The notes below the pieces were generated by a model. That model made no database searches. It had not been told where the DNA came from and was given only the letters and a program-made list of their open reading frames with translations. Of a DNA stretch of 60,000 nt, positions 1-12,293 are shown piece by piece. The position numbers were made by a program, and so were the translations under genes. The stretch is taken from the NCBI GenBank assembly GCA_914767715.1, contig OU612071.1:7425493-7485492 (forward strand), written 5' to 3'. This stretch comes from Membranipora membranacea (taxonomy: Eukaryota > Bryozoa > Gymnolaemata > Cheilostomatida > Membraniporidae). Numbering within the stretch: the stretch's first letter is position 1; every line of letters begins with the position of its first letter.

Positions 1-2398
1 AATTTTAGGTACAACCTCTGTGGCAATAAACTAAAGATAAGATAACTACAGTAAATCTACATAGATCCCAATACAGTGATTTAAATATATAAACACTCAA
101 TGAACACAGAGAGATCAAAATTCGGTATTCACTGTCATGGAAGATTGGGACCTTTGCTATAGAACCTTTGCAAGTACAGGCACTGTGAGCCTATTAATAT
201 AACAGGTTTACATAAAATTCCAGTAGTTTATTTCACTATATTAGTGGACTATCAAATAGTGAACACTCTTGTATCATGAAAGGTCAGAGAAGTACAGCTC
301 AGCAAAGTCAGCAGGAGGTAATGTTTTCAAAAAATTTTACCAAATTTTACATCCTATTATTGTGAAGATTATTATTTTCCTTACACAAAAGATTGTCATT
401 ATCGTTGAACTTAGTCTGAACTCCCAATATATCTAATTTAATCAAGGTATATTATAATAAAGCATCTATCTTGTAATTTAAAATAAATCCTTATAACTTA
501 TAGTTTGGTTAGAGGAAATAAATTGCTGCTAGTGATATGTTTTAGAGTGATCGCTATTGCACCTTATTTTTCAAAGGAATCCAAATTTCACTTTACAAGT
601 ATCTGTACAAATTAGATGAGCAGTATTGAACAACCATTTTTTAGAGAACATTATTCCGTCTCTGGTATTCGAGGGCCTCCCTTTAGTTAGCCTCCTACTA
701 TTGGTTCCATTACAAATATACTACATTTTTGCTTGCAATAAATCATAATTTTATAACATAAAAGCCTCACAGAGAAAGCCTGGTAGCGAAGCCACTTATA
801 GCCATGTTATCTCAAAGAAGTTTAGGTTTTAACGGTATCCGTTGTCTTGGAAAAAAGATATATATGAGAAGTGACATGCCAGTCTCTCTCAAACAGAGAA
901 ATGACCTTATTGTCCTTTTAACACAGTGACTCAAAGTTGAGGTGCCTTTTGGGCATTATAATCAGCGATTGTTTGTGAGGAATAAATTTAATTTAAACAG
1001 TCATCGTGCAAAACAAAAGCATGCTTTATCATATCATTAGAGTATCCAATACAGCGAAAAGATGATAGAATAGATATAAGCAAAAGAGAATAGGGTCTAA
1101 TATACTCTTGAGGGCTCCCGTAGAGAACTCCCTTCCTTGATTACCGCCTGCTTTTTCATGTAGTGGCTGCTTACAATTTTCAGTGATTTAGGCTGAGTGT
1201 TTTAAAAAAATCAAAGAGTGTCATCAAATCAGAAAATTTCAATGTGTAGATTTTAAAACATTTTGAACATTTGAACTTCAGATGCAGACAATGACTTGGT
1301 TCTAGATTCATGATCTTGAGCCTAGGCTCAATAAAACCATTTGTTTTGCTCTTTGCTTAAGATAGATATCAGGGTTGTAGCTGTTAGCAAAACAGATTAA
1401 AAGGTTTATGGGTAAAAACATATTGCAGAGGCTTTCAAAATCTTCTTGTTGCAGTGGCTATTGCAATCAACCCAAAACATAGAACCGCGAAGGGTTACTT
1501 AATTGCTAACTTTATGTGGTTTGTACCTTGCACATGACCATTTTTATATCCTACCCAGGTGAATATCAACATTCCAACTCTTATGCTGCTTTGATTTGTC
1601 ATTTCGACCCTCAAAGATAATGGGTAAGAAAATGTCAGTCAACAAAGCCCTATCCATTATAAAATAAAACCTTTGTCTGAGATCAGAAAGCAAAAAGCAC
1701 CTAACCTCAAAATTCAATACTCGCAATCTTTATCTCTCAGTTTTCCTGTATCCCATTGTGGATTCAAATCTGTATCCGTTTTTATTATGACTCTGTTTAA
1801 TTTCGATGTGGTCATTTTAAAGGCATGTTTTTATGGAAACTTCCCCATGCCTTCTAGCCCTATGAATATTTGGATTACCAATGGAGCTGGCGAATGGCAC
1901 CGTTGTCGGTTGAAAATTGTTTCTTCGTTTTTGGGAAGATCTTTCTGCTGTCTTTGCGATTGTTTATCACAAATTTCAAGGGGAGATAGATCTGTTTACA
2001 AGTAAACGACAATTAAAACCATTGTAGGTATCTAGGCTGTGTAAAATCAACGCCAATCTCCTATACTATCTGAAAGAGCTATTAGACTGTTGTGTGAGTT
2101 TTTCTGGTTCAAAAGAAACACTGTACATCTATACCACACAACCAATTGTTCTAAGAATTTGAGGCTTTATCAGACTATCAGGTTTATTGTCATGGTAGTT
2201 TTCAGTTTTCTGTACCAGAGTATCCTATACATTGCCTGACTGCCAGGATAATGTAGCCTCAGACTTGGATCATGTGTATGCTGATGACTGTGATTTCAGT
2301 GGCAAGACGATACCCTCTATGTGCTGCATTGTGAGACCTGAGGCCAAACGCTGCAGTGGGAAGATTATTGTGCCATAACATATATCAGACTGGGGACG
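1..2398. other. No gene recognised
   Basis: Both strands hold only short open frames without recognisable domains. At about 443-478 the plus strand carries an AATAAA-containing stretch resembling the reverse complement of the 3' end of the minus-strand TRIM gene (near 9600 and 10504). It could be the 3' edge of another paralogue lying to the left, but the match is only about 35 bases. Confidence 0.5.
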
Positions 2399-3700
2399 GA
2401 GATTCTGCAAGACTCATGAGTATTTACAAATATTAGAATTGTTGCAACCTACCGGATTGGGTAGATACATCAGCAGAAGCGTTGATGCTGACCAATGAGA
2501 GAGTTTTAATTATTGAACATAACTGAGCTTGGATCTCTGCATATCTCAGATGCAGCCTCAAACCCAAACTTGTTTTTGTTCACCTATAATACCTCAGTTA
2601 TTAAAGACTATGCAATAACTTGAGAAATGAAATTAAAGTTGTATCCGCTGTCAAAGCATTTTTATACGTCTAGTGAGTCGTCAATTATGGGTGATGACCT
2701 TTGCGTGTGATATTGCCATACATTGAAATGAAGCGATACAGAAATTTTTAGTCTGACCTCAATATATTTTCAGTTCGCTTTGATTTTGGTATGTTTGGTG
2801 AGACTGTCGTCATACCAGTAACCGATTGTGATGAGTTCAACCTACAAGGAAAGGTCGGACAATGTTCATTTACGTTACACAGGTTTGACCTTGACACATG
2901 TAGTTGCAGTGTTTCCTCCACAACCATATGCACTGTATGATCATGAGAGTACAGAGGACAGCTTGTTGCATGTTTGTCTTTCATACTTTTTTGAAAAGAC
3001 ATTCATTACAAACATGCTCTCAATACTATCGGTACAAATTAACTGCAGGACATTTTTATGTGCCATTCCAAGCCGAATAAATATTACTAAGGGTTTTATT
3101 TATACTCTTCGCAATTAATAAATTCTTTTAAATAAAACCTTCACTGTTACCTGACTTCTGCTGATATCTTTGAGATGCACTGAGACAGTTTTAGGTTATG
3201 TGACTTTGTTCGGCAACTAACTATAGTATTGTTAACTGAGTGTAGTTAATTGCAGATCAAATTTCGGGACAAACTGTTGCAATCAAAACTGACCTACCAT
3301 AAAATGCGAAACCATGCCTTGCCCGCAGTAGGAAGAAATATGTGTGCAGACAATCCTGAAGTTGTTAGTTGAGCTTTGTCTAGCCCAGAGCCTTATGATT
3401 TGATGGCAATGCAATTTTTCTTCCAGCCAACTAGTTCGCTGCTAACAATTTATAGTACTACGACACATGCAACAACTCTCTTGTTCTGTTATTTATTGAA
3501 TTCATGCTTTTGAGAATTCTGGTAGTCTGCGGACAGCAGGCGGAACTGAGAGGATATATAAAGTTAAAAAGAAAATAATCTTTGGGTGATAAGGTAGGCA
3601 ATAAATTCGCCGAGCAAACAGACATTTGTGATTATTTTTATTTTTAAGGCTCCATATTTAATCTAGTCAACAGTAATTTAGTGTCATAAAAAACTTTGAT
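2399..3700 (+). repeat. Old dispersed repeat, copy 1 of a local direct duplication
   Basis: About 1 kb aligns by eye with 4070-5100, with many substitutions and small indels; both begin near TTCTGCAAGACTCAT. The part from about 2990 to 3690 also matches, in diverged form, the repeats at 21400-22060, 26230-26790 and 55790-56440. Shared landmarks are the blocks containing CTGATATCTTTGAGA, AACTATAGTA, CGCCGAGCA and ATTTTTAAGGCTCCA. The array repeats near the TRIM gene are thus younger relatives of this family. The 370 bases that follow, to 4069, hold nothing recognisable. Confidence 0.65.
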
Positions 3701-4069
3701 CTTTAAACTAGAATATTATTTGTCAACATAAATCTCTTCAGAACATTGATGTTGGCACAAGGCAGGGCCATATCCTAGTATACCGCCACAAGGGCCTGAC
3801 CGGGCCACTCATCTGACCCCTGTGTTTGCTGAAGCTTAATTGAGTCGATCTCCCTCAGAATGTAACACATCATTAAAATATAAGCAGCTGCCTTGTGAAT
3901 TAAAAGTGGAATATTCATGTCCTGTTAAATCAAATCAGGGAAATTTCTCTCTGATCCAACTGACGAGCACCTTGATTGCATGGTGAGATAGATCATAACG
4001 AACAAAATCCACAGCCAGCCCTTAATGACATTAGGAATGGTGGCCTTTTCCCTAGACGGTCGTTTACGG

Positions 4070-5100
4070 TTCTGCAAGACTCATCTGTATTTACAAATAT
4101 TAGAATTGTTGCAACCTACCAGATTTGGGAGATACATCAGCAATAACGGTGATGCTGACCAATGCAATACCTTTAATTACTAAACATTACTGAGCTGTGA
4201 CCTCTGAGTTTCTCAGATGCAGCCCCAAACTGAAAATCGCTGTCAAAGCTTTTTCATAATGTCTAGTGAGTTGTCAATGTTGGGTGTTGTCCTTCACATG
4301 TGATATTGTCGCACGGTGAAATGAAGCAATACACAACTTTTTGTCCTCACCTCAATCAGTATGAAAAACGTTGCAAATAAATTTCAGTTCGAGCATGGAA
4401 TGTTAGGTAAGATTGTCGTCATTCCACGGACCAATTGTGATAAGTTCAACCTATAAGGAAGAGTCGGAACATGTTCATTCACATAACAGAGGTTTGACGT
4501 TGACACATGTAGTTGCAGTTTTTCTGCCACAACCATAATGCACTGTATGACCTTGAGAGTTCAGAGAACTGCTTATTGTGTGTTTGTTCATTATTCATAC
4601 TTTTTTGAAAAGACATTCAGACACCCTCTCACTGCTATCGGTTCAACTTAACGCAACGGAAAGTGAACTGAACCACGGATATCACATCTTCTATACAGGG
4701 ACCTTTATATGCTGAGTGCAAACCTTTATTTGGGAACAAACTATAGTACTGGGAGCAGTTTGGATAAATTAGGACCCAATTTCAGGTCACACAGTCGCAA
4801 CAAAACTGACCAGACAATAAACTCAAAAATACTACAACAACAGATTCATGTGCATATAATCTCAAAGTCTTTAGGACCTTGTTAAGCCAAGAGATTCATG
4901 TTTTTGGTAGCAGCCAAATGTCTCTTCCTTCAAACTGGTTGTCTATTTTTCATATACAATGATAACACCCCTCTTGCCCTGCCATTGATTGAATTCATGC
5001 CGTTCAGTATTCTAGCTAGACTGCAGAAATGTGAGGAAATGGAATGCCACGCAATAAATTTGCCGAGTAGCATGTCATAAAACAGATCTTACAACTTTCG
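4070..5100 (+). repeat. Old dispersed repeat, copy 2 of a local direct duplication
   Basis: Diverged direct copy of 2399-3700. It shares the start block, the GATGCTGACCAATG block (near 4150), the CCTCTGA/CTCAGATGCAGCC block and the ACTGACC / CCGAG blocks in the same order. No long open frame is kept in both copies, so the unit looks non-coding. Confidence 0.6.
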
Positions 5101-5225
5101 ACCTATCGAAATTATTCCTTCCCACAAATAATGTTCTGATATGTAATGATGCTGATACTTGTTTGTTGGCTTGAATGGCACAGATGCCAAGATCAAACAT
5201 AAGGCATGAAAAAGGGAATAAAATA

Positions 5226-5462
5226 TGTGTAGAATGTGTAATGAACGAGAAGAGACCGTGTTTCATATACTCAGTGAGTGTACAAAAATAGCAGAGACAG
5301 AGAAGAAGAAAGTAGACAGAGTGCAGTTCTCTGCTCTACTAGGATCGGCAAGAATACTGAGAAAGGTGTTGGATATCCCAGGTTAGGGGCCTAACCCGAT
5401 AACAACATATCACCGGCTGAAGAGCTGAGGAAATCAACAGGGAATAACAATAATAATAATAA
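5226..5462 (+). pseudogene. 3' end of a non-LTR retrotransposon (reverse-transcriptase ORF tail)
   Basis: From about 5228 a frame reads a zinc-knuckle-like CRMCNEREETVFHILSEC (Cys-x2-Cys ... His-x4-Cys), followed by a conserved-looking LLGSARILRKVL segment. It stops at a TAG near 5383. Such a motif near the C-terminus, then a short 3' UTR and a simple (AAT)n tail (about 5448-5462), is typical of 5'-truncated non-LTR retrotransposons. The frame upstream of 5228 has stops, so only the tail remains. The assignment is from motif memory and clade is not determined. Confidence 0.55.
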
Positions 5463-8400
5463 AATTTATTTATAAAACGCTTAATAAAATTGTTTAAAAC
5501 AAATGATGTCTAAGCGTTTTACATTGTGATAAAAGGTTAAAATAAAAATATATACTATGAAATTAGCATGTTGCAGGTAAAATTCATAAAATTGATTAAA
5601 ATTTTGTTATCATAAGAATAATATTGAGATGAGAAAAAATGATGAAAGATAAGATAATTAAAACCTACAAGTGGCAACTGCCCAGCTAAAACTCCACTAT
5701 ACAACCTACATATATGGGGTATATGCATTGCGGAAAAGATGGGTTTTTAACTGTGATTTAAATGAGGAGGTGGAAGAGAGATTGCGAAGGTAAGATGGTA
5801 GGTTGTTCCATATATCTGGTAAAGTTGAGTTAACGGATCGACCACCCACTGTTTTTAGTCTACATTTAAAATTGCTCACAAGAGTGTTGGCTAAGTTGAA
5901 ACCAGTAGTTCGGGCATGCTTAGAAGTTGTGAAAAATATAAAGCGTTTATCTGTGGGTAAGTATTAAAAGACAATCAGGATCAGCTTGTTGTGTATAATA
6001 AATGTGGGCTAACTGATAATAGTTCGAGGAACATTAACAGTAAAGTCGACCTAGACTCCGATGTAAATTAACAAGACGCCGATCGAGCCAGAAGGACGAA
6101 GAGGAGAGTGAAACTATCAATGGAGACCGGCTGATGATGAATGTACAAGAAACCTAGCTAGAGATATTCGACCTTTGACCTGACTGCAGACTGCCCATCA
6201 TTATGTCTATCTCCTAGTTGCGGGGTAAACTTCATAACACAGGTACACCAAGAAAACGCTATTGCTTGTTACAAAGTGAGCACTTTCTTAAAATGAGGGA
6301 TAGTAAGTTGCAGCCTGACTATCCCCCTCAACTATTGGGATGAACATAGGCGTATACAGCACTCAAGATTATTGCTTATCGCTATCTCTGAATCCATCTT
6401 GTGATCAATAAGGTTATCAGTAATATTCTTAATGTGGCATCATGAGGATTTAGTGAATGACGATCAAAACAAGTGCCTGATGAGTGATGGGAAATAACCA
6501 GCAGTTAATAACCTGTCATAGGATGTGGCTTAGTTGGTCTAGGAGATAATTTGAGTTAAATTTGGCAGGATAAAGAGTTATTTTGAGAAAAAAAAGAAAA
6601 CAATTTCAAACGACAGCAAAGACATTTACCCAGGCAATTGGTAATACATTTATAGATTTATAGCTGCATTGAAGCTTTGTTGGGTACGGAAAAACTAGAA
6701 ATAATTAAAAGTACACAGAGTCTGGCGGATGAGATAAATCTCAATCCAAATTTGGTCTGAGGATAACAAAAATATATGAGTTCTTGGTATTAAATTTAAG
6801 CAAAAGATTATGGCAAATTTTTCCTCTACTCTAATCATGTAAGAAAATATGGTTGGTTTGAGATTGATTATATTTTAGATGTAACGAAAATAAAATAAAT
6901 ATAGTTCAATGTTGGTTGGTAATGAAAGCGTAAACTGTGGCGCATGACACTTTGTTTAGGGTTGCCAACCCTTATCAGCGTAACCGATTGCTGACCTCGA
7001 TCAGTGCAAAACGAAACAATTGCAGGGAATAGCTGGGTCCTTGTACCAGCGCAGAGCATAACAGAGCGCAAATGTCACCTGACCTACACAGCCGCAGGGA
7101 AAAGAATGGTCCTAACACTGAGCAGAGCAAATCAGGGCATATCAGAGCGTAAACATCACTAGACCTACAAGTTGGTAGAGAAAAAGATGATCACTCATTC
7201 AAGGCTGATGTATCATCAGAGAAGAGTCTGCATAGGACAATAGGTAATAATTGTACAATTGAAAAACTCCAATGTCAGCAGTCATTATGGATATGCAAGA
7301 TTCATCACTTGATAGGGGCGATGAAATGTCTATGTTCACAGGCTGTGACCCAAAGTCAGAAAGATCGGTGTACTAGCAATATGCATACAACCCACTGGAA
7401 ATGGGAAGGCTTTCATCCCACAACCTATAGGAATAAGGCAGTTGTCAACTTAGAATGAGATATATGTATGTTTAAGGATTATCCTTTCTTGTAAAAAATG
7501 AAGAAAAATTACAATCTGCTGAAATCTCGTTTCTTTGGAGATAAAGCTTATAATTGTGCATCTTTTTTACCCTCAGACATTATTAATAATGGATACGACT
7601 GCGCTCTTCTTGAGCATGGTTGCTCTTATTCGAAATTATTATTCTAAGCATGCATACGGAAGATCATCTCTCACCAACAAAATGGGGCTCCACGCGTATT
7701 TTACTGAAAGTTGAAGACTGAGTGTTTTAAAGTTGAAGAAAAGATTGGTCAATTTAAATGAAAAATCAATATAAGATTTTAGACTATAATTCAGTCCAAC
7801 AATTTGGAGTTCGCTATTCAGGTTAGGTGTTTTGGACACAAAACTCTAAACAATAACAAACTCAAGTTCATCAGCCAATCAAAACAGAACCAAAACTCAA
7901 GAAAATAGGTTTTATAAGCAGAAATGAGTAGATAACACCACAGTCCAGTTGATTTGAAGAAGTTATTCTGAAGATGGAGTTTTAAAATTGAAGATTGCTC
8001 TATATTCTCTGAAGAAATTGAAGACAGCTTTGTGTGCAGGGAGCTCCACAAAATCGACATCAAAGTTACACGTTCTGCACTAGGTTCAACATTTCTTTTA
8101 ATGTTGTTTTGCATTAGAATAGATGATGTTAATATGGAAAGAGACGCTGAAGAATATATCAACTATCGAAATAGAAATGTTTTTAGTAAATACCAACAAT
8201 TCATACAAAATCTCCTTCCCCGGTAGGAAGTTTACACTGCAATTATAGCCTTCTGTCCTTCGGCGCAATGCAACCTTTCTTCCATCTGGCATTAATTTAT
8301 TAGAGGGGAGCATCCTCCATATATCGGCTAAATACCATGCCTGCAATTAGGACTAACAGTATTTCTAAATTGAAATATAATCCTTTGACAAAACATCAAC

Positions 8401-9595
8401 AAGTAGCTTGATGCATACTGATTTAAGTTATTTAGAAAAGCAAAAAGAACATCGTATGTCCAAATTAGCTGTGGTCCTAGTTCTGAGACACATAGAACTC
8501 TGACCAATGCAAATGAGTCACCGTAAACATTATAGGAGGGAGCAGAAATCATAATAAACTAATGATGTGACATACAGATATTGATACTTAAGATTCCAAA
8601 CAATACCAAGGAAAACAATACAAAGGAAAATATTGTTAGTCAGGCGATTATAAAGGCATATTGCACACCTGCTCCTAATCATTGCGAACATTGTCTGCTG
8701 CTAGAGAACGTAACATTGTTTGGTAGCTATCCTCATACAGCAAAATTATTCTCAATAAATTCCATTCTCTGTTGCCAGTAAATTAGCCATTGACTAGTAT
8801 CAAGACTTTACTAAATCAGCTTACACTGAGTAATCATTCAAGGCCAAAGAACCGAACACATGTTAAGGAAGTTACCCTTCCATACCTGGAAGAAATATAA
8901 CTCTACAATAGTGAGAAGCAGCAATCTCAGTTGAGATTGTCTTGTTCGCTTGAACAGGGTGGTTGAAATTAATAATTGAATGAATCTCATCTTTCAATAG
9001 GCCTATTTGTGTACAAAACTAAATGACATCGAAATTATCATTATTGAGATCTCGAATATCACTAAACATGAAAAATCGGAAAAATGGGACCACTAGATCT
9101 CAAGTTAGTATCCCATGCAAAGCTCCTGTGTTAAATTTATCTTTTATATGTCATATCCTCATATTGCTAGTAAGAAGGTAGAAGATGCAAAACAAACACA
9201 ATTGAAATTGAACCAACAGTATAATAAACTTAACGACTTTGCGGGTTTATTAAGGATACAGACATAGCTAGTTCGAAGACCTAGTTTGAAGCTGCTATTT
9301 TGTACCACATCTTATTCTCCATATTTTATTTTATGATGTGAGCGATTTACAGCTTTAGTCTCCAAATATTGAGGAAGTTATGGGCTCTCAAACTTCCAGG
9401 GTGATCACCTTCAATTAGCATTGGGAATCAGCGGGCACACCGTGTGGGTCGTCACAACGCATCATATTTATTATACTAAGACCACTCCAAATTGATACCT
9501 TGATCTAGATGACAGTATGAAGATTTGTAGGTGGAGGGAGGTGTTTTTTTATTTTATATTTTAGCCCTACAAGACAGCTGGAGGTAAAATAGTTG
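5463..9595. other. No gene recognised
   Basis: Directly after the (AAT)n tail lies AT-rich sequence with a small inverted pair around AAGCG (5487/5513), probably another short dispersed repeat reaching about 6130. Near 6960-7190 two short phrases recur (CAGAGCGCAAATGTCACCTGACC at 7051 is echoed by CAGAGCGTAAACATCACTAGACC). Open frames near 7640-8780 have no recognisable motif or splice context. Confidence 0.45.
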
Positions 9596-9909
9596 GTTTA
9601 AATTACAAGATAGATGCTTTATTTTATTATACATTGGTTGGATACAAGATATTAAGAAAAGTTTCAAAATATTGACGTTAATGTGAGTTAACAATGATTT
9701 ATTACAAATCCGATTTAACAGTGATAAAAATAATGATATATCCTCAAAGTATTGTTAAAAGCATTTTATATGCGGACCGCATAAAAGCTGTCCTTTTCTT
9801 ACTTGCAGTGTCAAATAGTGAGGGTTTGAGTTTCACAAAATTGGTCACAACAAAAATCACTGTGATATGATTTTTCTGGGAACATGTTCAAAGATCAGAA
9901 CCACCAATC
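9596..9909 (-). repeat. Duplicated 3' end of the TRIM-tyrosinase gene (distal copy)
   Basis: About 314 bases match 10499-10792 at high identity, in the same orientation. The block contains, on the minus strand, the last codons of the gene (Ile-Gly-Gly-Ser-Asp-Leu-stop), the 3' UTR and the AATAAA signals. Only these final codons are copied; the sequence above 9909 is unrelated to the last exon. It could serve as an alternative terminal exon end or poly(A) region, but no acceptor was seen. Confidence 0.75.
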
Positions 9910-10498
9910 ATCCCACTATTGTTTCCTTCAGCTGATTTTACCTCAAGTTATTCAGCGGTCAGCATGTTCATTCTAGCTAACCAACAATAACACCAGTTTG
10001 CAATGATGATGGGTGTATACAATGATGTTCTACAGTGTATACAATGATGATCTGGCTATTGAATAGGGTCCTTTGATGTAGGATTAATTGAAATAGTTAC
10101 CTAACCACAACCTAATGTTTGTTTTACAAACATTGATATTTATTAGCGAGAGCATCATAATAGCTGGCAAACTCATTCATGGTTATCAAATTGGCCCTCA
10201 GACTTGAATCATGACTGAGCTGGCTCTTGACTGAGAGGGCAACTTCCAATTTAATTTTAAGATGTGCTGTATTCAGCAGGTTTTCAGTTTGTGGCCAACT
10301 CAGAAACTGGTGCTACATCCAAAAAAATGCTATTTCATCATTTTTTTCATATTTTTTTACCCCTGCAAAGTCCAGAACCTCCAAGGTGTCGGTAATCCTT
10401 TAAGAAACTTAATTTAGTTTCCCTTAAAAGAAGAATGTAGATTCAAAAGCGCTGTTAGTGATTCTGTTACCCGTAACCAAAGAAAAAAAAGAGACTTG

Positions 10499-10792
10499 GT
10501 TTCAATTACAAGATAGATGCTTTATTTTATTATACATAGGTTGGATACGAGACAAGTTTTAAAATATTGACGTTAATGTGATATATTACGAACCCGATTA
10601 AACGGTGATAAAAATAATGATATATCCTCTAAGTATTGTTAAAAGCATTTTTTATGCGGACCGCATAAAAGCTGTCCTTTTCTTACTTGCAGTGTCAAAT
10701 AGTGAGGGTTCGAGTTTCACGAAATTGGTCACAACAATTATCACCGTGATATGATTTTTCTGGGACCATGTTCAAAGATCAGAACCACCAAT
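10499..10792 (-). repeat. 3' end of the TRIM-tyrosinase gene (proximal copy, in use)
   Basis: Proximal partner of the repeat at 9596-9909. It spans the end of the last coding exon, the stop codon (10772-10774) and the probable 3' UTR. The offset between copies is about 903 bases. Confidence 0.75.
10521..10531 (-). promoter_or_regulatory. Overlapping poly(A) signals
   Basis: Two overlapping AATAAA hexamers on the minus strand, about 240 bases after the stop codon at 10772. They are consistent with a 3' UTR of about 250-280 bases. Confidence 0.5.
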
Positions 10793-12293
10793 GCTCCATA
10801 GATGAACTAGTCGCTCAACATCCAGCTTATAATACTGTATTGAGCACCCGTCGTATTTAGTCACCATGAGTACATCCTCGTCTATGTGAAGGTCAAAGTG
10901 ATCGTCATTACCACCTTTTTCTCCAGTCATCTTACCCAGAAGTTCACCTACAGAACCAAGAGAGGCGAGATTTGACAAGAATGTGTTTTTATAAGTACAA
11001 CTTGATAGGAGGAAATTCAAAATTGAATGCACCAAGTAGCAATTGTCATACCTTGATTGAATTTTAACACTCCACTCAAATCTGCATCCTCCTCTATCAA
11101 TAGTTACCTAGAGGCCACTGGAAGACATTGATTACATCACTAAATGAAGTAAAGTTATCATAGACCTCCGCATCAAACATCAAATAACTCTATTTGTACC
11201 ACAGTAACTTGCACTTTCAATAACAATCATTGGCGGACAAAGAATGATCAAAATGAGATAACAGAGCATATATCATTATTCCAGAGCAAATGACAACTAA
11301 CAACGTGAAGTTGGTGTGAGGTGAGCTAACCTGAATTGATATCAAGTACCCATATCGGAGTGTCAGCTGAGTAGCTAGAGACAAGTACATATTGGTTCTT
11401 GTAGCAGACAACTCCCTGTGGTTGCTGAATCTTCTTTGTTGTCCACAGCACCTCACCACTTTCTATATTGACCCTAAACACGCTTTCAGTGCCATAATCA
11501 GTTGCAATCACAGTGTTGTCCCCATACACAGCCATTGATTTGTAACTTGTTGAAATATCTGAAGATGGGATTTTTTTCACAAGTTGCCTTGTTAGGGAGT
11601 ACACAGCCAATGATTTTTCTGGTCCAATGGATACAACGACCTTCCCATTCATAACCCTTAAACTATCATATGAACTGCCGGCATTCCAGGACCGTTGGAG
11701 CAGACCTGATTTTTTGAAAACTCTCACTTGCTTTGCTGCCCAGACATAAACTTCGTCCTCATAAATTTGAACGCTTTCTACACGACCACCAGGATTACAT
11801 AGGAGTGTCTGCTCATCTGATTTGGAACCAGTTTCATAAACTTCATTTGAATCTGAGCCTATGAAAGTGCTATTTCCATCAGTGGTCACGGACACAACAC
11901 GGGTTCCACTTATTAGTTTGACTGTTTTGATCAATTGCATAGAAATGGGTGGGTCGGGCTGTTGTGGTGAGGGCTGAATGAGGAAACCATCATTGGCAAC
12001 TGATAACTCCATAGAAGGCTGAATTTCTTCACTCTCTAGCAAGAAAAAGGATTCAAATATGTGAATAAAATGAATCAGTCATATGGGTTAATATTGATTA
12101 AACGATTATTTATATATCATAAATGCTAAATACTAAATTACCATGTATTAGTCAAACAACGACCAGCAGAATGCAGCTCACCTTTTGGGGAAAGTTGCAC
12201 ATGATTGTCTGATTTTTTTAATGCAGGAATCTTCATCTTGATAAGTTGATGTATCAAGTCCTCTGTCTCATTGTATCTCGCAGTTACATCCAC
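10772..12293 (-). CDS. Exons 9-11: linker and beta-propeller-like C-terminus
   Basis: Exon 9 (12293-12182) is a short linker with donor GTGAGC. Exon 10 (12035-11331) and exon 11 (10947-10772) encode about 290 residues with repeated hydrophobic-strand patterns spaced roughly 40 residues apart (RVVSVTTDGNSTFIGS, VYVWAAKQVRVF, KVVVSIGPEKSLAVY, NTVIATDYGTESVFRV, YVLVSSYSADTPIWVLD, DVLMVTKYDGCSIQYYKL). This resembles the NHL/WD-type propellers at the C-terminus of many invertebrate TRIM proteins, used for substrate or RNA binding. Which propeller family it belongs to is not settled by eye. Confidence 0.75.
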
